Part shown: positions 1 through 8,115 of the stretch, piece after piece | Layout of the letters: the number at the start of each line of letters is the position of its first letter | Position numbering within the stretch: position 1 is the first letter of the stretch | Assembly: GCF_026262575.1 (NCBI RefSeq) | Contig: NZ_JAPKFL010000018.1 | Span: forward strand, 49,517 to 113,516 | Length of the DNA: 64,000 nt | Direction of reading: 5' to 3' | Source: Streptomyces marinisediminis | GTDB lineage: Bacteria; Actinomycetota; Actinomycetes; Streptomycetales; Streptomycetaceae | Notes under the pieces: generated by a model | Databases searched by the model: none | What the model was told of the DNA's origin: nothing | Seen by the model: only the letters and a program-made list of their open reading frames with translations | Program-made: the position numbers and the translations under genes

Positions 1-365
1 CGGTGTCGTACCGCAGGCTGCGCCGGGACCGGGACAGCGGTGAGCCGACGAACTGGGCGGAGAACCTGATCCACCCCGAGATAGCCGCGCACGTCGACCC
101 GGAGGCGCTCCGGCGGATGCCGATGACGAAGCTGCTGCGGGACGAGGTGGGCGTGCGCATCAGCCGGATCACCGACACCGTGGAGGCGCGGTTGGCCGAC
201 CCGGAGACCGCCAGGCTGCTGCAGGTGCCGCTGCTGAGCCCGATCCTGCACTACACGGGAGTGACCTTCGACGAGCGGGAGCGGGTGGTGGACGTGGCCC
301 GCATCCACTACCGCGGTGACCGCTTCTCCTTCTCCGTCACGGTGGAGAACGTCACCGACGACTGA
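1..365 (+). CDS. GntR-family regulator, C-terminal UTRA domain (5' end outside window)
   Basis: Only the last 120 or so codons are present; the frame is open to the left edge, so the winged-helix DNA-binding domain lies upstream. The segment has the shape of a UTRA (HutC-type) ligand-binding domain: a loop ending in PLLSPILHYTG, then FDERERVVDVARIHYRGDRF and a closing beta strand FSFSVTVE. In this family the domain binds a small effector and controls DNA binding by the N-terminus. The effector cannot be told from this fragment. A GC-rich hairpin follows the stop codon. Confidence 0.8.
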   Translation, partial: VSYRRLRRDRDSGEPTNWAENLIHPEIAAHVDPEALRRMPMTKLLRDEVGVRISRITDTVEARLADPETARLLQVPLLSPILHYTGVTFDERERVVDVARIHYRGDRFSFSVTVENVTDD

Positions 366-376
366 CGCCGCGGTGG

Positions 377-400
377 GCGGGGCAGCGGGCGCTGCCCCGC
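377..400 (+). terminator. hairpin after the GntR/UTRA gene
   Basis: A 10-bp perfect stem (GCGGGGCAGC pairing with GCTGCCCCGC) with a 4-base loop begins 11 bases after the stop codon. There is no T-run, which is usual for Streptomyces terminators. Confidence 0.55.
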
Positions 401-476
401 GTGGCCGGGCCGGACGGGCGGGCGCCGGACGGCCGGGACCGGCGCGCACAGCGTCGGCCCCGGCCGTGCCGCACGG

Positions 477-740
477 TCAGCCCCGGTCGCCGAAGAGCGA
501 GCGGCGCAGGCGGCGCAGGGGGGCGAAGAGGGAGACGCGAGCGCTGCGGCTGACGCGGCCGCGGGTGACGTCGCGCGTGGTGATCTCCCGCATCAGGGTG
601 GTGGCCTCCTCGGCCTTCCCCTGGGGCACGGCCGGGCCGCCGATCACGCTCAGGTGCCGGTCGAGACGGGAACCCGTCCCCCCGGTATGGCAGTTGATCG
701 CGGGCACCCGCGCCCTGCTGCGGACTGTTATCTGCTCCAT
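477..740 (-). CDS. small conserved hypothetical protein (87 aa)
   Basis: I do not recognise a function. The ATG at 740 is preceded by a GGGGAG ribosome site 5 bases upstream, which decides the start over longer open frames. The protein is basic, with a central stretch reading VIGGPAVPQGKAEEATTLMR and an Arg-rich end (PLRRLRRSLFGDRG). There is no signal peptide or membrane segment. From memory, similar small proteins occur in other Streptomyces, which supports it being real. It runs convergent to the UTRA-domain regulator, with the hairpin between them. Confidence 0.6.
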   Translation of the reverse strand: MEQITVRSRARVPAINCHTGGTGSRLDRHLSVIGGPAVPQGKAEEATTLMREITTRDVTRGRVSRSARVSLFAPLRRLRRSLFGDRG

Positions 741-1105
741 GTCACTCCCCACCCGTACGAACGGCACCCGGCCCGGGCAGAGACAGACTATCGCCCGACG
801 GGGACCGGCGGGTATCCCGGGCATGTGATTCACCTGCCCGGCAAGGCGGTTGACACATCTCCGGGCACCGCACCGGACCCGTCGGCGGCGGCCCGCCACC
901 CCCTCCCACCCCGCACGGAACGCCGCTGTGCCACCGTGCCCGCCCCGTGCGCCCCCGCGTGCGAGGCGTGCGCCCGGCACCGCGTTTCTTCCGGGGTGGC
1001 TCGGCTGGAGCGGCGGGGAAGTGCGATGGTTGCCCAGCTCAGCGGCAGGCGACGGTGGGTGGTAGGTGCGCGACAGGTGTCGAGGACGGCGGCGGATGGT
1101 CTCCC
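741..1105. other. gene-poor interval between the 87-aa protein and the Imm-5-like gene
   Basis: About 365 bases of high-GC sequence with no ORF showing convincing protein character on either strand. A TTGACA at 850-855 has no matching -10 element at normal spacing. It must hold the promoter of the 87-aa gene, which I cannot place. Confidence 0.4.
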
Positions 1106-1645
1106 TCAGAGGGACGTGCGCAGGGATCTGTCCAAGATCGTCATGAGTTGTGCAGCACGGCTCTTGCCGGTTGGCGCGAGGGGGTACCGGTTGAGGACAT
1201 CGATCAGGACCGGTGTGGCGCGTTGCCCGGCCTGCTCGATCAGCTTGAGCCCGACGGTGAAATCGCCGCCTGCGTTCAGTTCCCCCACGAGCGCCGCGCT
1301 CGCAGCGGCTCGCAGGATGTGGCCTACCTGGGTGGCTTTCGCAATCGGATGAAGGTAAGCCGCAGAGGCGGCATCACCGGCGGCGCGCGCGGCGAGCCGT
1401 TCGGCTTCGGTGGCCGCTTCCTTCGCCGCGCGGTGAGCGTCCAAGGAGGTGGTGCGCTGGAGCTTGGTCCTTCTCGCGCCGTTCACGAACTCCCATGCGG
1501 CGTCGATGGCTGCACGAGGTCGAGGATCGCTGGGGTTGGCGGCCTCGAACACGGGGAGAACCTCCTCGGCGCTCTCCACCACGTAGCGTGCGACGACACG
1601 CAGCTCATCCATGGTCAGCTCGAAGTCCCCACATACGGTCGTCAC
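1106..1645 (-). CDS. putative immunity protein, Imm-5-like family
   Basis: About 179 residues, all helical in character, opening GDFELTMDELRVVARYVVES and containing Ala-rich helices (DAHRAAKEAATEAERLAARAAGDAASAAYLHP). This layout matches the actinobacterial family annotated as 'putative immunity protein' (Imm-5-like), thought by gene context to protect against polymorphic toxins; no biochemical role is firmly known. GTG at 1645 is taken as start; ATG at 1612 is an alternative. No toxin gene is visible nearby, so it is an orphan. Its A/T content is slightly higher than its neighbours and it lies beside a recombinase-element relic, hinting at arrival by transfer. Confidence 0.65.
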   Translation of the reverse strand: MTTVCGDFELTMDELRVVARYVVESAEEVLPVFEAANPSDPRPRAAIDAAWEFVNGARRTKLQRTTSLDAHRAAKEAATEAERLAARAAGDAASAAYLHPIAKATQVGHILRAAASAALVGELNAGGDFTVGLKLIEQAGQRATPVLIDVLNRYPLAPTGKSRAAQLMTILDRSLRTSL

Positions 1646-1730
1646 GGAGCCGATTCTGCCACTGCCCAACCGCCTGAAGCCGCATTATCCGGATGATCGG
1701 ACCGTTCGACGAGGGGCGTCACATAGGTAG

Positions 1731-2290
1731 TCAGCGGTTCGGCTGCGCCATCAGCTCCCGGTGCGCGGCGCGTGCGGCGGCGAGGTCCTCGTCCCGTCTC
1801 TGCGAGTTCGGCGCGGAGATCGAGGATCTGCTGTTCCAGCTCGGTGGCCCGGCGGGTGAGCGATTCGACGTCGGTGGGGGCGCCGAGGCCAGACGCCTCC
1901 CAGGCGGCCTGCCACCGAGGGCCTCGGAGAGACGTCGTTCCAGCCGGATGATGTGCTCTGACAGGCGGCCGTTGCGGGCCGTGAGGTTCGCGACATCGGC
2001 CAGCAGCGACTGGCCGCTGACCTGCGTTCCGGCCGTCGCACCGGGAGGCGGTTCACCCGCTCGGGCGAGAACGGCAGCGTGCAGGTCACCATGCCGGTGG
2101 ATCATGCCCGCGAGATGGGTGTTGCGGGGGACCAGGATGTCGTCGAACTGCTCGACGCGTTGCTCGCGCAGGTGTCGGACGACGCCTCGCAGCAGGACGG
2201 GCGGGGTCTTGACCTCGGCGTCCGTGCGGGCCTGAAGGACGTAGAGGATCTCAGCGGTCACCGGGGCCGGCAGGCCCCGCGGGCTCAGCG
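1731..2290 (-). pseudogene. relic of a Tn554-like recombinase cassette: integrase fragment joined to a frameshifted DUF6262 C-terminus
   Basis: The upstream part reads APVTAEILYVLQARTDAEVK and VVRHLREQRVEQFDDI, which resembles the middle of large actinobacterial site-specific integrases. It then passes without a stop into IHRHGDLHAAVLARAGE and NLTARNGRLSEHIIRLERRL, which looks like a DUF6262 protein, the small third gene of Tn554-like cassettes. After SEALG (about 1910) the family-like sequence continues in another frame (WQAAWEASGLGAPTDVESLT, then TELEQQILDLRAEL) and returns to the first frame for DEDLAAARAAHRELMAQPNR just before the stop. Two compensating shifts plus the fused integrase piece mean this is decayed, not functional. 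Family names are from memory. Confidence 0.6.
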
Positions 2291-2344
2291 CGGTGGACTC
2301 CGCCGTGCCGGGCTCGGTGGCGAGCAGCGCCACCGGCGCGGGGC

Positions 2345-2767
2345 GCAGGAGCCGCCGGGCCGCCCCGGGTGGGCGGCGCCGCTGGCCGCCGGCGCCGCGG
2401 TGGCGGCGATCGGCGCGGGGCTCGCGCTGGGGGCGACCGGTCCGCCGGTACACGCCCCGCTCACCTTCTTCTTCCTGCTCACCGCGCCGGGCGCGGCCCT
2501 GGCGTGGTGGTTGGGCGGGCTCGACCCGCTCAGCCGCACCGTGGTGGCGCCTTCGGCGGGTCCGTGGCCGCCAACCTCGTGGTCGCGCAGGCGATGCTGG
2601 CGACCGGGGACTGGTTGGTGCGCGGCGGCGTGGCCGCCGTGGCGGCGCTCAGCGCGCTGGGGCTGCTGGCCGCCGCCTGCGCGGACGCCGCCCGCACGCG
2701 GCGTCCGGGCGCGTCCCGCCGAGGGGGCGGTGACGTGGCCGCCGACGTCCGCGGCCCCGGGAGCTGA
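2345..2767 (+). pseudogene. frameshifted relic of a small membrane protein
   Basis: One frame gives hydrophobic helices (LAAGAAVAAIGAGLALGA; APLTFFFLLTAPGAALAWWL) ending GLDPLSRTVVA near 2550. The natural continuation (GGSVAANLVVAQAMLA, then VRGGVAAVAALSALGLLAAA) is in the neighbouring frame and stops at 2765-2767. Joined, this gives a roughly 130-residue, three- to four-helix protein of a type seen, from memory, beside Streptomyces exopolysaccharide genes. No convincing start codon or ribosome site was found. A single-base indel at about 2550, real or a sequencing error, separates the halves. Confidence 0.5.
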
Positions 2768-2788
2768 CCGGCACCGGTCGCGAGGCGT

Positions 2789-2844
2789 GAACGGCGTTGC
2801 GGATGAACGGCGTTGCGGGTGGACGGCGTTGCGGGCGGACGGCG
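2789..2844. repeat. 16-bp tandem repeat, three and a half copies
   Basis: The unit GAACGGCGTTGCGGAT starts at 2789, 2805 and 2821 with one or two changes per copy, followed by half a unit. It lies between two gene relics and outside any intact gene. Confidence 0.85.
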
Positions 2845-2859
2845 CGGGCGGCGGTGCCA

Positions 2860-3298
2860 CCGAGCCGGCCGACCCCTCCCCGCCGCGCGGTTCGCGCTCG
2901 CCGCGGGCCGGGCGCGGCGGACGAGGGCGACGCGGCTGTCCGGGGCGGCGAAGGCGTACCGGCCGGGGCGGGCCCGGGGTTCTCCGGGCCCCGGCCCATC
3001 AGGTGCTGGACCTGGGGCGGCCGGTGCGGGGCGAGGGTTTCGGCCACCCGCTGCCGGGCGGCGTCCGCCCCGGCGTCGGCGCTGAAGGGCGTGTGGGTGA
3101 AGCCCGGCCGGGCGCGGGGCCCGCGGGCCGTCCACCGGGCACCGGCGTGCCGGACGCCTCCGGCGAAGGCCCGCCGTCGTCCCGGCCGCCGGGCACCGGG
3201 CGGCACAGCGCGGGCGGCGGGCCGAGGCCCACGGCGGGGACGGCACCCGCGAGCAGCGCCCGGCGGCGCTCCGCCGTGCCCGCGGAGTGCGACGTCAC
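2860..3298 (-). pseudogene. relic of a secreted glycosyl hydrolase (N-terminal part, at least two frameshifts)
   Basis: From a GTG near 3298 the frame gives a basic start and hydrophobic core typical of an export signal (ERRRALLAGAVPAVGLG). A second frame continues GFTHTPFSADAGADAARQRV and HRPPQVQHLMGRGPENPGPA; a third continues GRYAFAAPDSRVALVRRA. These pieces in order resemble the start of Streptomyces secreted glycosyl hydrolases encoded in exopolysaccharide clusters (pattern like GxGxxNPEP...PGRYDFxSLDSRVxLMRR, from memory). The catalytic region is missing. I infer a dead gene from an ancestral polysaccharide locus, together with the membrane-protein relic. Confidence 0.45.
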
Positions 3299-3371
3299 CG
3301 GCCCAGCGTGGCGACGCGCCGCACGGTACGGGCCGGAAACCCCCGTGCGTACGGCGTCCGGGTGACGGATC

Positions 3372-4508
3372 ATGGGCGCCATGCCCAACGAGCGCGAGGA
3401 TCTGACCACCGCCCCGCCGCCCCAGGAGGCGCTGCCCATCCGGCTGACGATGGATGACGCCGACTCCCCCTCCGACGTCATCGACGCCCTGTTCCTCGGC
3501 CGGTTCGCCACCGGCGCGCAGCCCTTCTCCACCGGACGCACCCTGGAGCGCGTCAAACCCGGCAGCACGCTCCTGCCCCCGGCGGCCCGGGTGCTGCGGG
3601 CCGCCCGGGAGGGCGAGGGGCGCTTCACGCTCGCCGAGGGCACGGGCTGGACGGTGCTGGTCTCCCGCTACGGCAGCCGCAACGCCCAGGTGACGGTGAC
3701 CGCCGTCAGCCAGGAGCTGGCCGACGAGCGGCTGAGCCAGGCGCTGGAGGGCGCGGAGGACGAGCCGCGGCCCGAGCCCACGGACGTCACGATGGGCTTC
3801 TGGTACGTCTCGCCCCTGCGCGGCCCGCACCGCACCACCCGGCAGATCGCCGCCGGCGCCTGGGACGAGGTGCGCGGCAACTACACCGCCCCGGTGGCCG
3901 ACGCGCTGGACGGCCTGATGAAGCTGACGGCCGACGACGTGGCCGGGCGGCTCCTGCTGCTGCACGGCCCGCCCGGTACCGGCAAGACCTCCGCCCTGCG
4001 CACCCTGGCCCGCGCCTGGCGCGACTGGTGCCAGGTGGACTGCGTGCTCGACCCCGAGCGGCTGTTCAACGACATCGGCTACCTGATGGACATCGCCATC
4101 GGCGAGGACGACGAGACCGGCGGCCAGGGCCGGTGGCGGCTGCTGCTCCTGGAGGACTGCGACGAGCTGATCCGCGGCGAGGCCAAACACGCCACCGGTC
4201 AGGCCCTCTCCAGGCTGCTGAACCTGACGGACGGTCTGCTCGGCCAGGGCCGCAAGGTGCTGGTGGGCATCACCACCAACGAGGACCTGGAGCGGCTGCA
4301 CCCGGCCGTGGTCCGTCCGGGCCGGTGCCTGGCCCGGGTGGAGGTGGGCCCGCTCTCCCGCACCGAGGCGGTGAGCTGGCTGGGCACCGAGGAGGGCGTG
4401 GGCCCCAACGGCGCCACCCTGGCCGAGCTCTACGCCCTGCGCCGCGGCGTCACCCCCGCGGGCACCCCCACCCACCCCGCCCCGCCCCACGAGGGCCTCT
4501 ACCTGTAA
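3372..4508 (+). CDS. DUF5925 domain / AAA-family ATPase
   Basis: 378 residues. The N-terminal half (about 20-165) is the DUF5925 region, of unknown function. The C-terminal half is an AAA ATPase with Walker A GPPGTGKT at about 199-206, Walker B LLLLEDCDEL at about 257-266 and a sensor-like region GITTNEDLERLHPAVVRPGR with the arginine expected of AAA proteins. It probably works as an oligomeric ATPase on an unknown substrate. The gene is intact although it follows a stretch of dead genes. ATG 3372 is used; ATG 3381 (MPNERED) is equally possible since neither has a strong ribosome site. No obvious partner gene flanks it. Confidence 0.8.
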   Translation: MGAMPNEREDLTTAPPPQEALPIRLTMDDADSPSDVIDALFLGRFATGAQPFSTGRTLERVKPGSTLLPPAARVLRAAREGEGRFTLAEGTGWTVLVSRYGSRNAQVTVTAVSQELADERLSQALEGAEDEPRPEPTDVTMGFWYVSPLRGPHRTTRQIAAGAWDEVRGNYTAPVADALDGLMKLTADDVAGRLLLLHGPPGTGKTSALRTLARAWRDWCQVDCVLDPERLFNDIGYLMDIAIGEDDETGGQGRWRLLLLEDCDELIRGEAKHATGQALSRLLNLTDGLLGQGRKVLVGITTNEDLERLHPAVVRPGRCLARVEVGPLSRTEAVSWLGTEEGVGPNGATLAELYALRRGVTPAGTPTHPAPPHEGLYL

Positions 4509-4751
4509 CGACCCCCGCCCACCCGCGAGGCCGCCCCCCACACCGGCCCGCGGTCCGCGTGCCCCTCCCCTGCGGGGCGCCGACGCCTTGCCACGCGAGC
4601 TGCCCGGTGAGGCGGGGCTGACGCGCGCCGCCGCGACCCGTGGCGTCCGGGGCCGTGGCCACCGGTGCGGCCTCCCCCTGCGGACGGGCGAGTCCCCGTG
4701 GGCGCCGGGAGTGGTGGCCGGGCTCGTGGCCTGGGGTCGCTGGGTGAGGCG

Positions 4752-5129
4752 TCAGGCGGGGTCGTAGGTGGCGCGGAGGGCGTCGTGGACGGTGGCGCGG
4801 GCCGCGGCGTGGTCGAGGCCCAGGCGCCGCGCGTGCCGGGCGTACTCCTGGGCGGCCTGGGCGGCGGCCCGGTGGGCGGCGTCCCCGGCGGCGGCGACGA
4901 ACGTCCCGGCCCGGCCCCGGGTCTCGATCACCCCGTCGCCCTCCAGGGCGCGGTAGGCCTTGGCGACGGTGTTGACCGCGAGCCCCAGCTCGCCCGCGAG
5001 CCCGCGCACCGTCGGCAGCCGGTACCCCGCGGGGAGCCGCCCGGAGCGGGCCTGCTCGGCGATGTGGGCGCGCAGTTGCTCGTAGGGGGCGGTGGCCGCG
5101 TCGGGGTCGATGGCCAGGTGCAGGGTCAC
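4752..5129 (-). CDS. GntR-family transcriptional regulator, YtrA type
   Basis: 125 residues: a winged helix-turn-helix (PYEQLRAHIAEQARSGRLP...RLPTVRGLAGELGLAVNTVA, then KAYRALEGDGVIETRGRAGTFV) followed by a short helical tail of about 40 residues with no effector domain, the mark of the YtrA subfamily. Such regulators usually repress neighbouring ABC transporters. None is next to it here; the divergent neighbour is a broken acetyltransferase gene. GTG start at 5129. Confidence 0.85.
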   Translation of the reverse strand: MTLHLAIDPDAATAPYEQLRAHIAEQARSGRLPAGYRLPTVRGLAGELGLAVNTVAKAYRALEGDGVIETRGRAGTFVAAAGDAAHRAAAQAAQEYARHARRLGLDHAAARATVHDALRATYDPA

Positions 5130-5194
5130 GGGGTGCTCCGGGGTCGGGGAAAATCGCGGGCGCGAGCGGCGGCGTCAGCGTAGCGTCCCGCGAC

Positions 5195-6138
5195 ATGACG
5201 ATCGAGGTGCGCGAGTTCCGGCCCGAGGACGCCCCGCGAGTGCTGCACGTGCGGCGGACGGTGCTGCCGTTTCTGGTGGTGCGCGAGGAGTCGTTGTTCT
5301 GGGAGAGCACGCGGGCCGCGCGGCGGCTGAGCGCGCAGGTGTTCGTGGCGGAGGTCGACGGCCGGGTCGCCGGCGTCACCGAGGCCCGGCTGCTGGACGC
5401 CACCGAGCGGCCCGGGCAGGCGTTCGCGCTCCCGCAGGTGCTGCCGGAGTACCGGGGCCGGGGCGTGGGCACGGCGCTGCTGGACGCCGCCGAGGCGCAC
5501 CTGCGCTCCGTCGGCGGCTCGGACGTGTACCTGTGGGCGCTGGACGACGGCCGCTCCCCGGGCCTGGCCGAGCGGCGCGGCTATGCCCGGCGCCGCGCCT
5601 CCCGCGCGCTGCGGCTGGACCTGACCGGGCCGCTGCCCGACCCGCCGCCGCTGCCCGCCGGGGCCCGGCTGCGCACGGCCGCGGCGTACGCCGACGACCC
5701 CCGCCCGCTGTACGAGGCGGACGTGGAGTGCGCGCGGGACGAGCCGGGCGACGTGCCGCTGACCGACCTCTCCTACGAGAACTGGCGCGCCACTTACTGG
5801 GAGCGCCCGGAGTTCGATCCGGAGCTGAGCAGCGTGCTGGAGCTGGACGGCGCGGTGGCGGCGACAGCGTCGCGCACACCGACGGGGCCGACCGGTACTC
5901 CTCCGGCATGACCGGCACCCGGCGCGCCCTGCGCGGGCGGGGGCTGGCCCGCGCCGTCAAGCACGACTCGCTCCTCCGCGGCCGGGCCGCCGGGTACCGG
6001 GAGGCGTTCACAGGCAACGACGCGGACAACGGCCCCATGCTGGCGGTCAACCGGTGGTTCGGGTACGCGCCCTTCGCGACGGAGTGGCGGTACGTGAAGG
6101 AGCTGGTGGGCGAAGGCGGGCGGCGGCCGGCGGGCTGA
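5195..6138 (+). pseudogene. tandem-GNAT N-acetyltransferase interrupted by a frameshift
   Basis: The first frame (5195-5911) contains a GNAT domain with the acetyl-CoA loop LPEYRGRGVGTALLD, then the beginning of a second GNAT domain to about 5862 (SSVLELDGAVAA). The rest of the second domain (SVAHTDGADRYSSGMTGTRR, ALRGRGLARAVKHDSLLRGR, FTGNDADNGPMLAVNRWFGY) is in a different frame and ends at 6138. Joining the two at about 5862 with one base restored gives a normal roughly 314-residue two-domain enzyme. The downstream part is well preserved, so the break is either recent or a sequencing error. Substrate unknown. It is divergent from the GntR gene. Confidence 0.7.
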
Positions 6139-6179
6139 GCGCCCGCGGCCGCCGCCCGCGCCGTCGTCCGCGATCGCCG

Positions 6180-6605
6180 TCAGCGGCACCAGGCGACGTG
6201 GTCGAGGTTCTTGACGTAGCGGGCGGTCACCCAGCCCTGGCGGTCGTAGAGCTTGTACCAGATGTCGTTGCCGCCGACGTTCTGGTTGCGGACCTTGCAC
6301 TCCAGGGCGATCTTCGCGCCGCTGCGGTAGCTGCCGAGCACCGCGGAGTGGGTGGTGGGGCGGGAGCGGATGTTGAGGGCGGTCTTGGCCACGACCCGGC
6401 CGTAGGCGACGTGGGCGGCCTCGTCCGCGGCGTCGGTGTGGTCGGCGGTCTCGTCCGACGACGGCTTGGCCTCGGCGGGGGCCTCGGCGGCGTTCGGGGC
6501 CATCGCCGGGTCCTCGTCGGCGGCCAGCGAGGGCGCGGCGCCGAGCACGGCGAGGGCGAGGGCCCCGGCCGTCAGGGCGACGGTCGTCTTGGCGGACTTC
6601 AGCAC
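6180..6605 (-). CDS. secreted SH3-like domain protein
   Basis: 141 residues from a GTG at 6605 with a strong GGAGGAGA ribosome site. A Sec signal peptide (KSAKTTVALTAGALALAVLG, cleavage after about PSLAA) is followed by an acidic Ala/Asp/Glu linker. The bacterial SH3-like domain follows (ALNIRSRPTTHSAVLGSYRS, then CKVRNQNVGGNDIWYKLYDR, GWVTARYVKNL). Two cysteines, one in EC-KVRNQ and one at the C-terminal VAWCR, could form a disulfide. Small exported SH3 proteins of this type are common in Streptomyces; a cell-wall-binding role is inferred from the fold only. Confidence 0.8.
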   Translation of the reverse strand: MLKSAKTTVALTAGALALAVLGAAPSLAADEDPAMAPNAAEAPAEAKPSSDETADHTDAADEAAHVAYGRVVAKTALNIRSRPTTHSAVLGSYRSGAKIALECKVRNQNVGGNDIWYKLYDRQGWVTARYVKNLDHVAWCR

Positions 6606-6806
6606 GGATTTCTCCTCCGGTTCGAGGGGTTTCGCGGGCGGCGGCCGACGGTGCGGCGCACCGTCGGCCGCGCGCTGGTGCGCGTCGTCCACGAGCATGG
6701 GGCCGCCGCGGCGGCGGGGCCGGGTGCCATTCCGGCACCTCACCCGGGCGGGGGTGGCACGCAGGGCCGGTGGAGTGCCTCGTGCGCGCGGCGGATTGAC
6801 GCCGCC

Positions 6807-7379
6807 TCAGCCGCCGGGCGGGGGCGCCGGCGCCGTGGGCCCGGTGCCGTACCGGACGAGCCGGACCTCCCGGACGCCGGTGCCGTCGGCCTCGTCCAGC
6901 CGCGCCGTGCCGTCCGCGGTGAACCCGGCGCGCCGGTAGAAGCGCAGGGCGCGGGTGTTGGGCCGGTACGCGTAGACGCACACCGGGCGGTGGCCGCGCG
7001 CGGTGAGGTCGGCCACGGCGTGCGCGAAGAGCCGCCGGCCCAGGCCGGTGCCCAGGCGCGCGGGGTCGACGTACAGGCCGTGGACCTCCGCCGCGTCGGC
7101 GCCGAGGTCCGCGTCCTGCCCGAAGTCGGCGGGGCCCGTGCGGCAGTAGCCGAGCACGGCGGTGGACCGGCGCTCCTCGACGACCCACAGGCGGTGCCCG
7201 TCCGGCTGCCGCGCGAGGTGGTCGGCCCACCGCGCGGCCTCGCGCCGCGGGTGCAGCGCGGCCAGCAGGGCCGGGGGCAGCATGCCGGTGTAGGCGGCGC
7301 GCCAGGCCCGCACCTGCAGCGCGCCGAGGGCGGCCGCGTCCTCCGGCCGTGCGCGGCGCACCGTCGTCGCGGCGGTCAC
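6807..7379 (-). CDS. GNAT-family N-acetyltransferase
   Basis: 190 residues forming one GNAT domain: N-terminal VRRARPEDAAALGALQVRAW, the acetyl-CoA pyrophosphate loop VDPARLGTGLGRRLFAHAV, and a C-terminal AYRPNTRALRFYRRAGFTAD strand-helix. The substrate cannot be told. Its GTG overlaps the stop of the upstream DUF1697 gene by 4 bases, so the two are almost certainly cotranscribed and translationally coupled. Confidence 0.85.
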   Translation of the reverse strand: MTAATTVRRARPEDAAALGALQVRAWRAAYTGMLPPALLAALHPRREAARWADHLARQPDGHRLWVVEERRSTAVLGYCRTGPADFGQDADLGADAAEVHGLYVDPARLGTGLGRRLFAHAVADLTARGHRPVCVYAYRPNTRALRFYRRAGFTADGTARLDEADGTGVREVRLVRYGTGPTAPAPPPGG

Positions 7380-7933
7380 CGGGTCGCCTCGGCGAGCTGG
7401 AGGAGCTTGGTGGCGGTGTTCCAGTTGCGGGCCGTGGCGGTGACGCCGGGCAGCCGGGGCGCGGTCACCTTCGGGGCGAGCCGGGAGCGCCCCAGGCCGC
7501 CGGGGCAGTGCAGGTAGAGGACGCGGCCGAGCAGGCGGAAGGAGTCGGGCGCGTGGGCGGCCTGGTCGATGGCGTCCAGGGCGCCGGTGTCCTCGGGCGC
7601 CGCGGAGAGGAACACGCAGTGCAGCGTCTTCGGCTCGCCGACGGCGTCCGGGTAGGGGTTGGCGGCCAGCTCGGCGGCCAGCTCGGCCGGGGTGCGCGTG
7701 AGGACGGGGACGTCGACGCCGCAGTCGGCCCGCAGGCGTTCCCGCAGGTCGGCGGCGACGCGCTGCGGCGCGTGCCCGTCCGGTGCGCAGAGCACGATGT
7801 TGCCCGTCTGGAGGTGGACCCGCACGCCGGTGCAGCCGAGCGCTTCGGCCGCCTGGCGCTGCTGGGCCATCGTCACCCGGTTGTGTCCGCCCACGTTGAC
7901 GCCGCGCAGCAAGGCGATGAGCCGAGTCGTCAT
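7376..7933 (-). CDS. DUF1697 family protein
   Basis: 185 residues matching DUF1697 from the opening TRLIALLRGVNVGGHNRVTM through VHLQTGNIVL to the end (VTATARNWNTATKLLQLAEA). The function of this family is not established. It is the first gene of a two-gene unit with the GNAT acetyltransferase. ATG 7933 is taken because homologues begin at the same residue. Confidence 0.85.
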   Translation of the reverse strand: MTTRLIALLRGVNVGGHNRVTMAQQRQAAEALGCTGVRVHLQTGNIVLCAPDGHAPQRVAADLRERLRADCGVDVPVLTRTPAELAAELAANPYPDAVGEPKTLHCVFLSAAPEDTGALDAIDQAAHAPDSFRLLGRVLYLHCPGGLGRSRLAPKVTAPRLPGVTATARNWNTATKLLQLAEATR

Positions 7934-8115
7934 GCGCTCAGCCTCGCACGCGGACGGCGGTGTCCTCCCCCGGTTTTCCGACCGGCGCGGTGGCCGGGCC
8001 GCGCGGACGGCCCGGGGCGCCGGGAGCGGGGCGGGCGGGGCGCCGCGGGCGGATGGCGCGCGCGGGCCCGCCACGTGGCCTGACGCGGGCGCGCGGGCCG
8101 GCCACGGCGCCCGCG

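Noticed and set aside
850..880. Sigma-70-like promoter starting TTGACA
   Set aside because: No -10 element at 16-19 bases and no downstream plus-strand gene for 1.5 kb.
2079..3365. 428-codon plus-strand ORF
   Set aside because: It strings together antisense of the DUF6262 relic, a membrane-protein piece and repeat sequence; no single family covers it.
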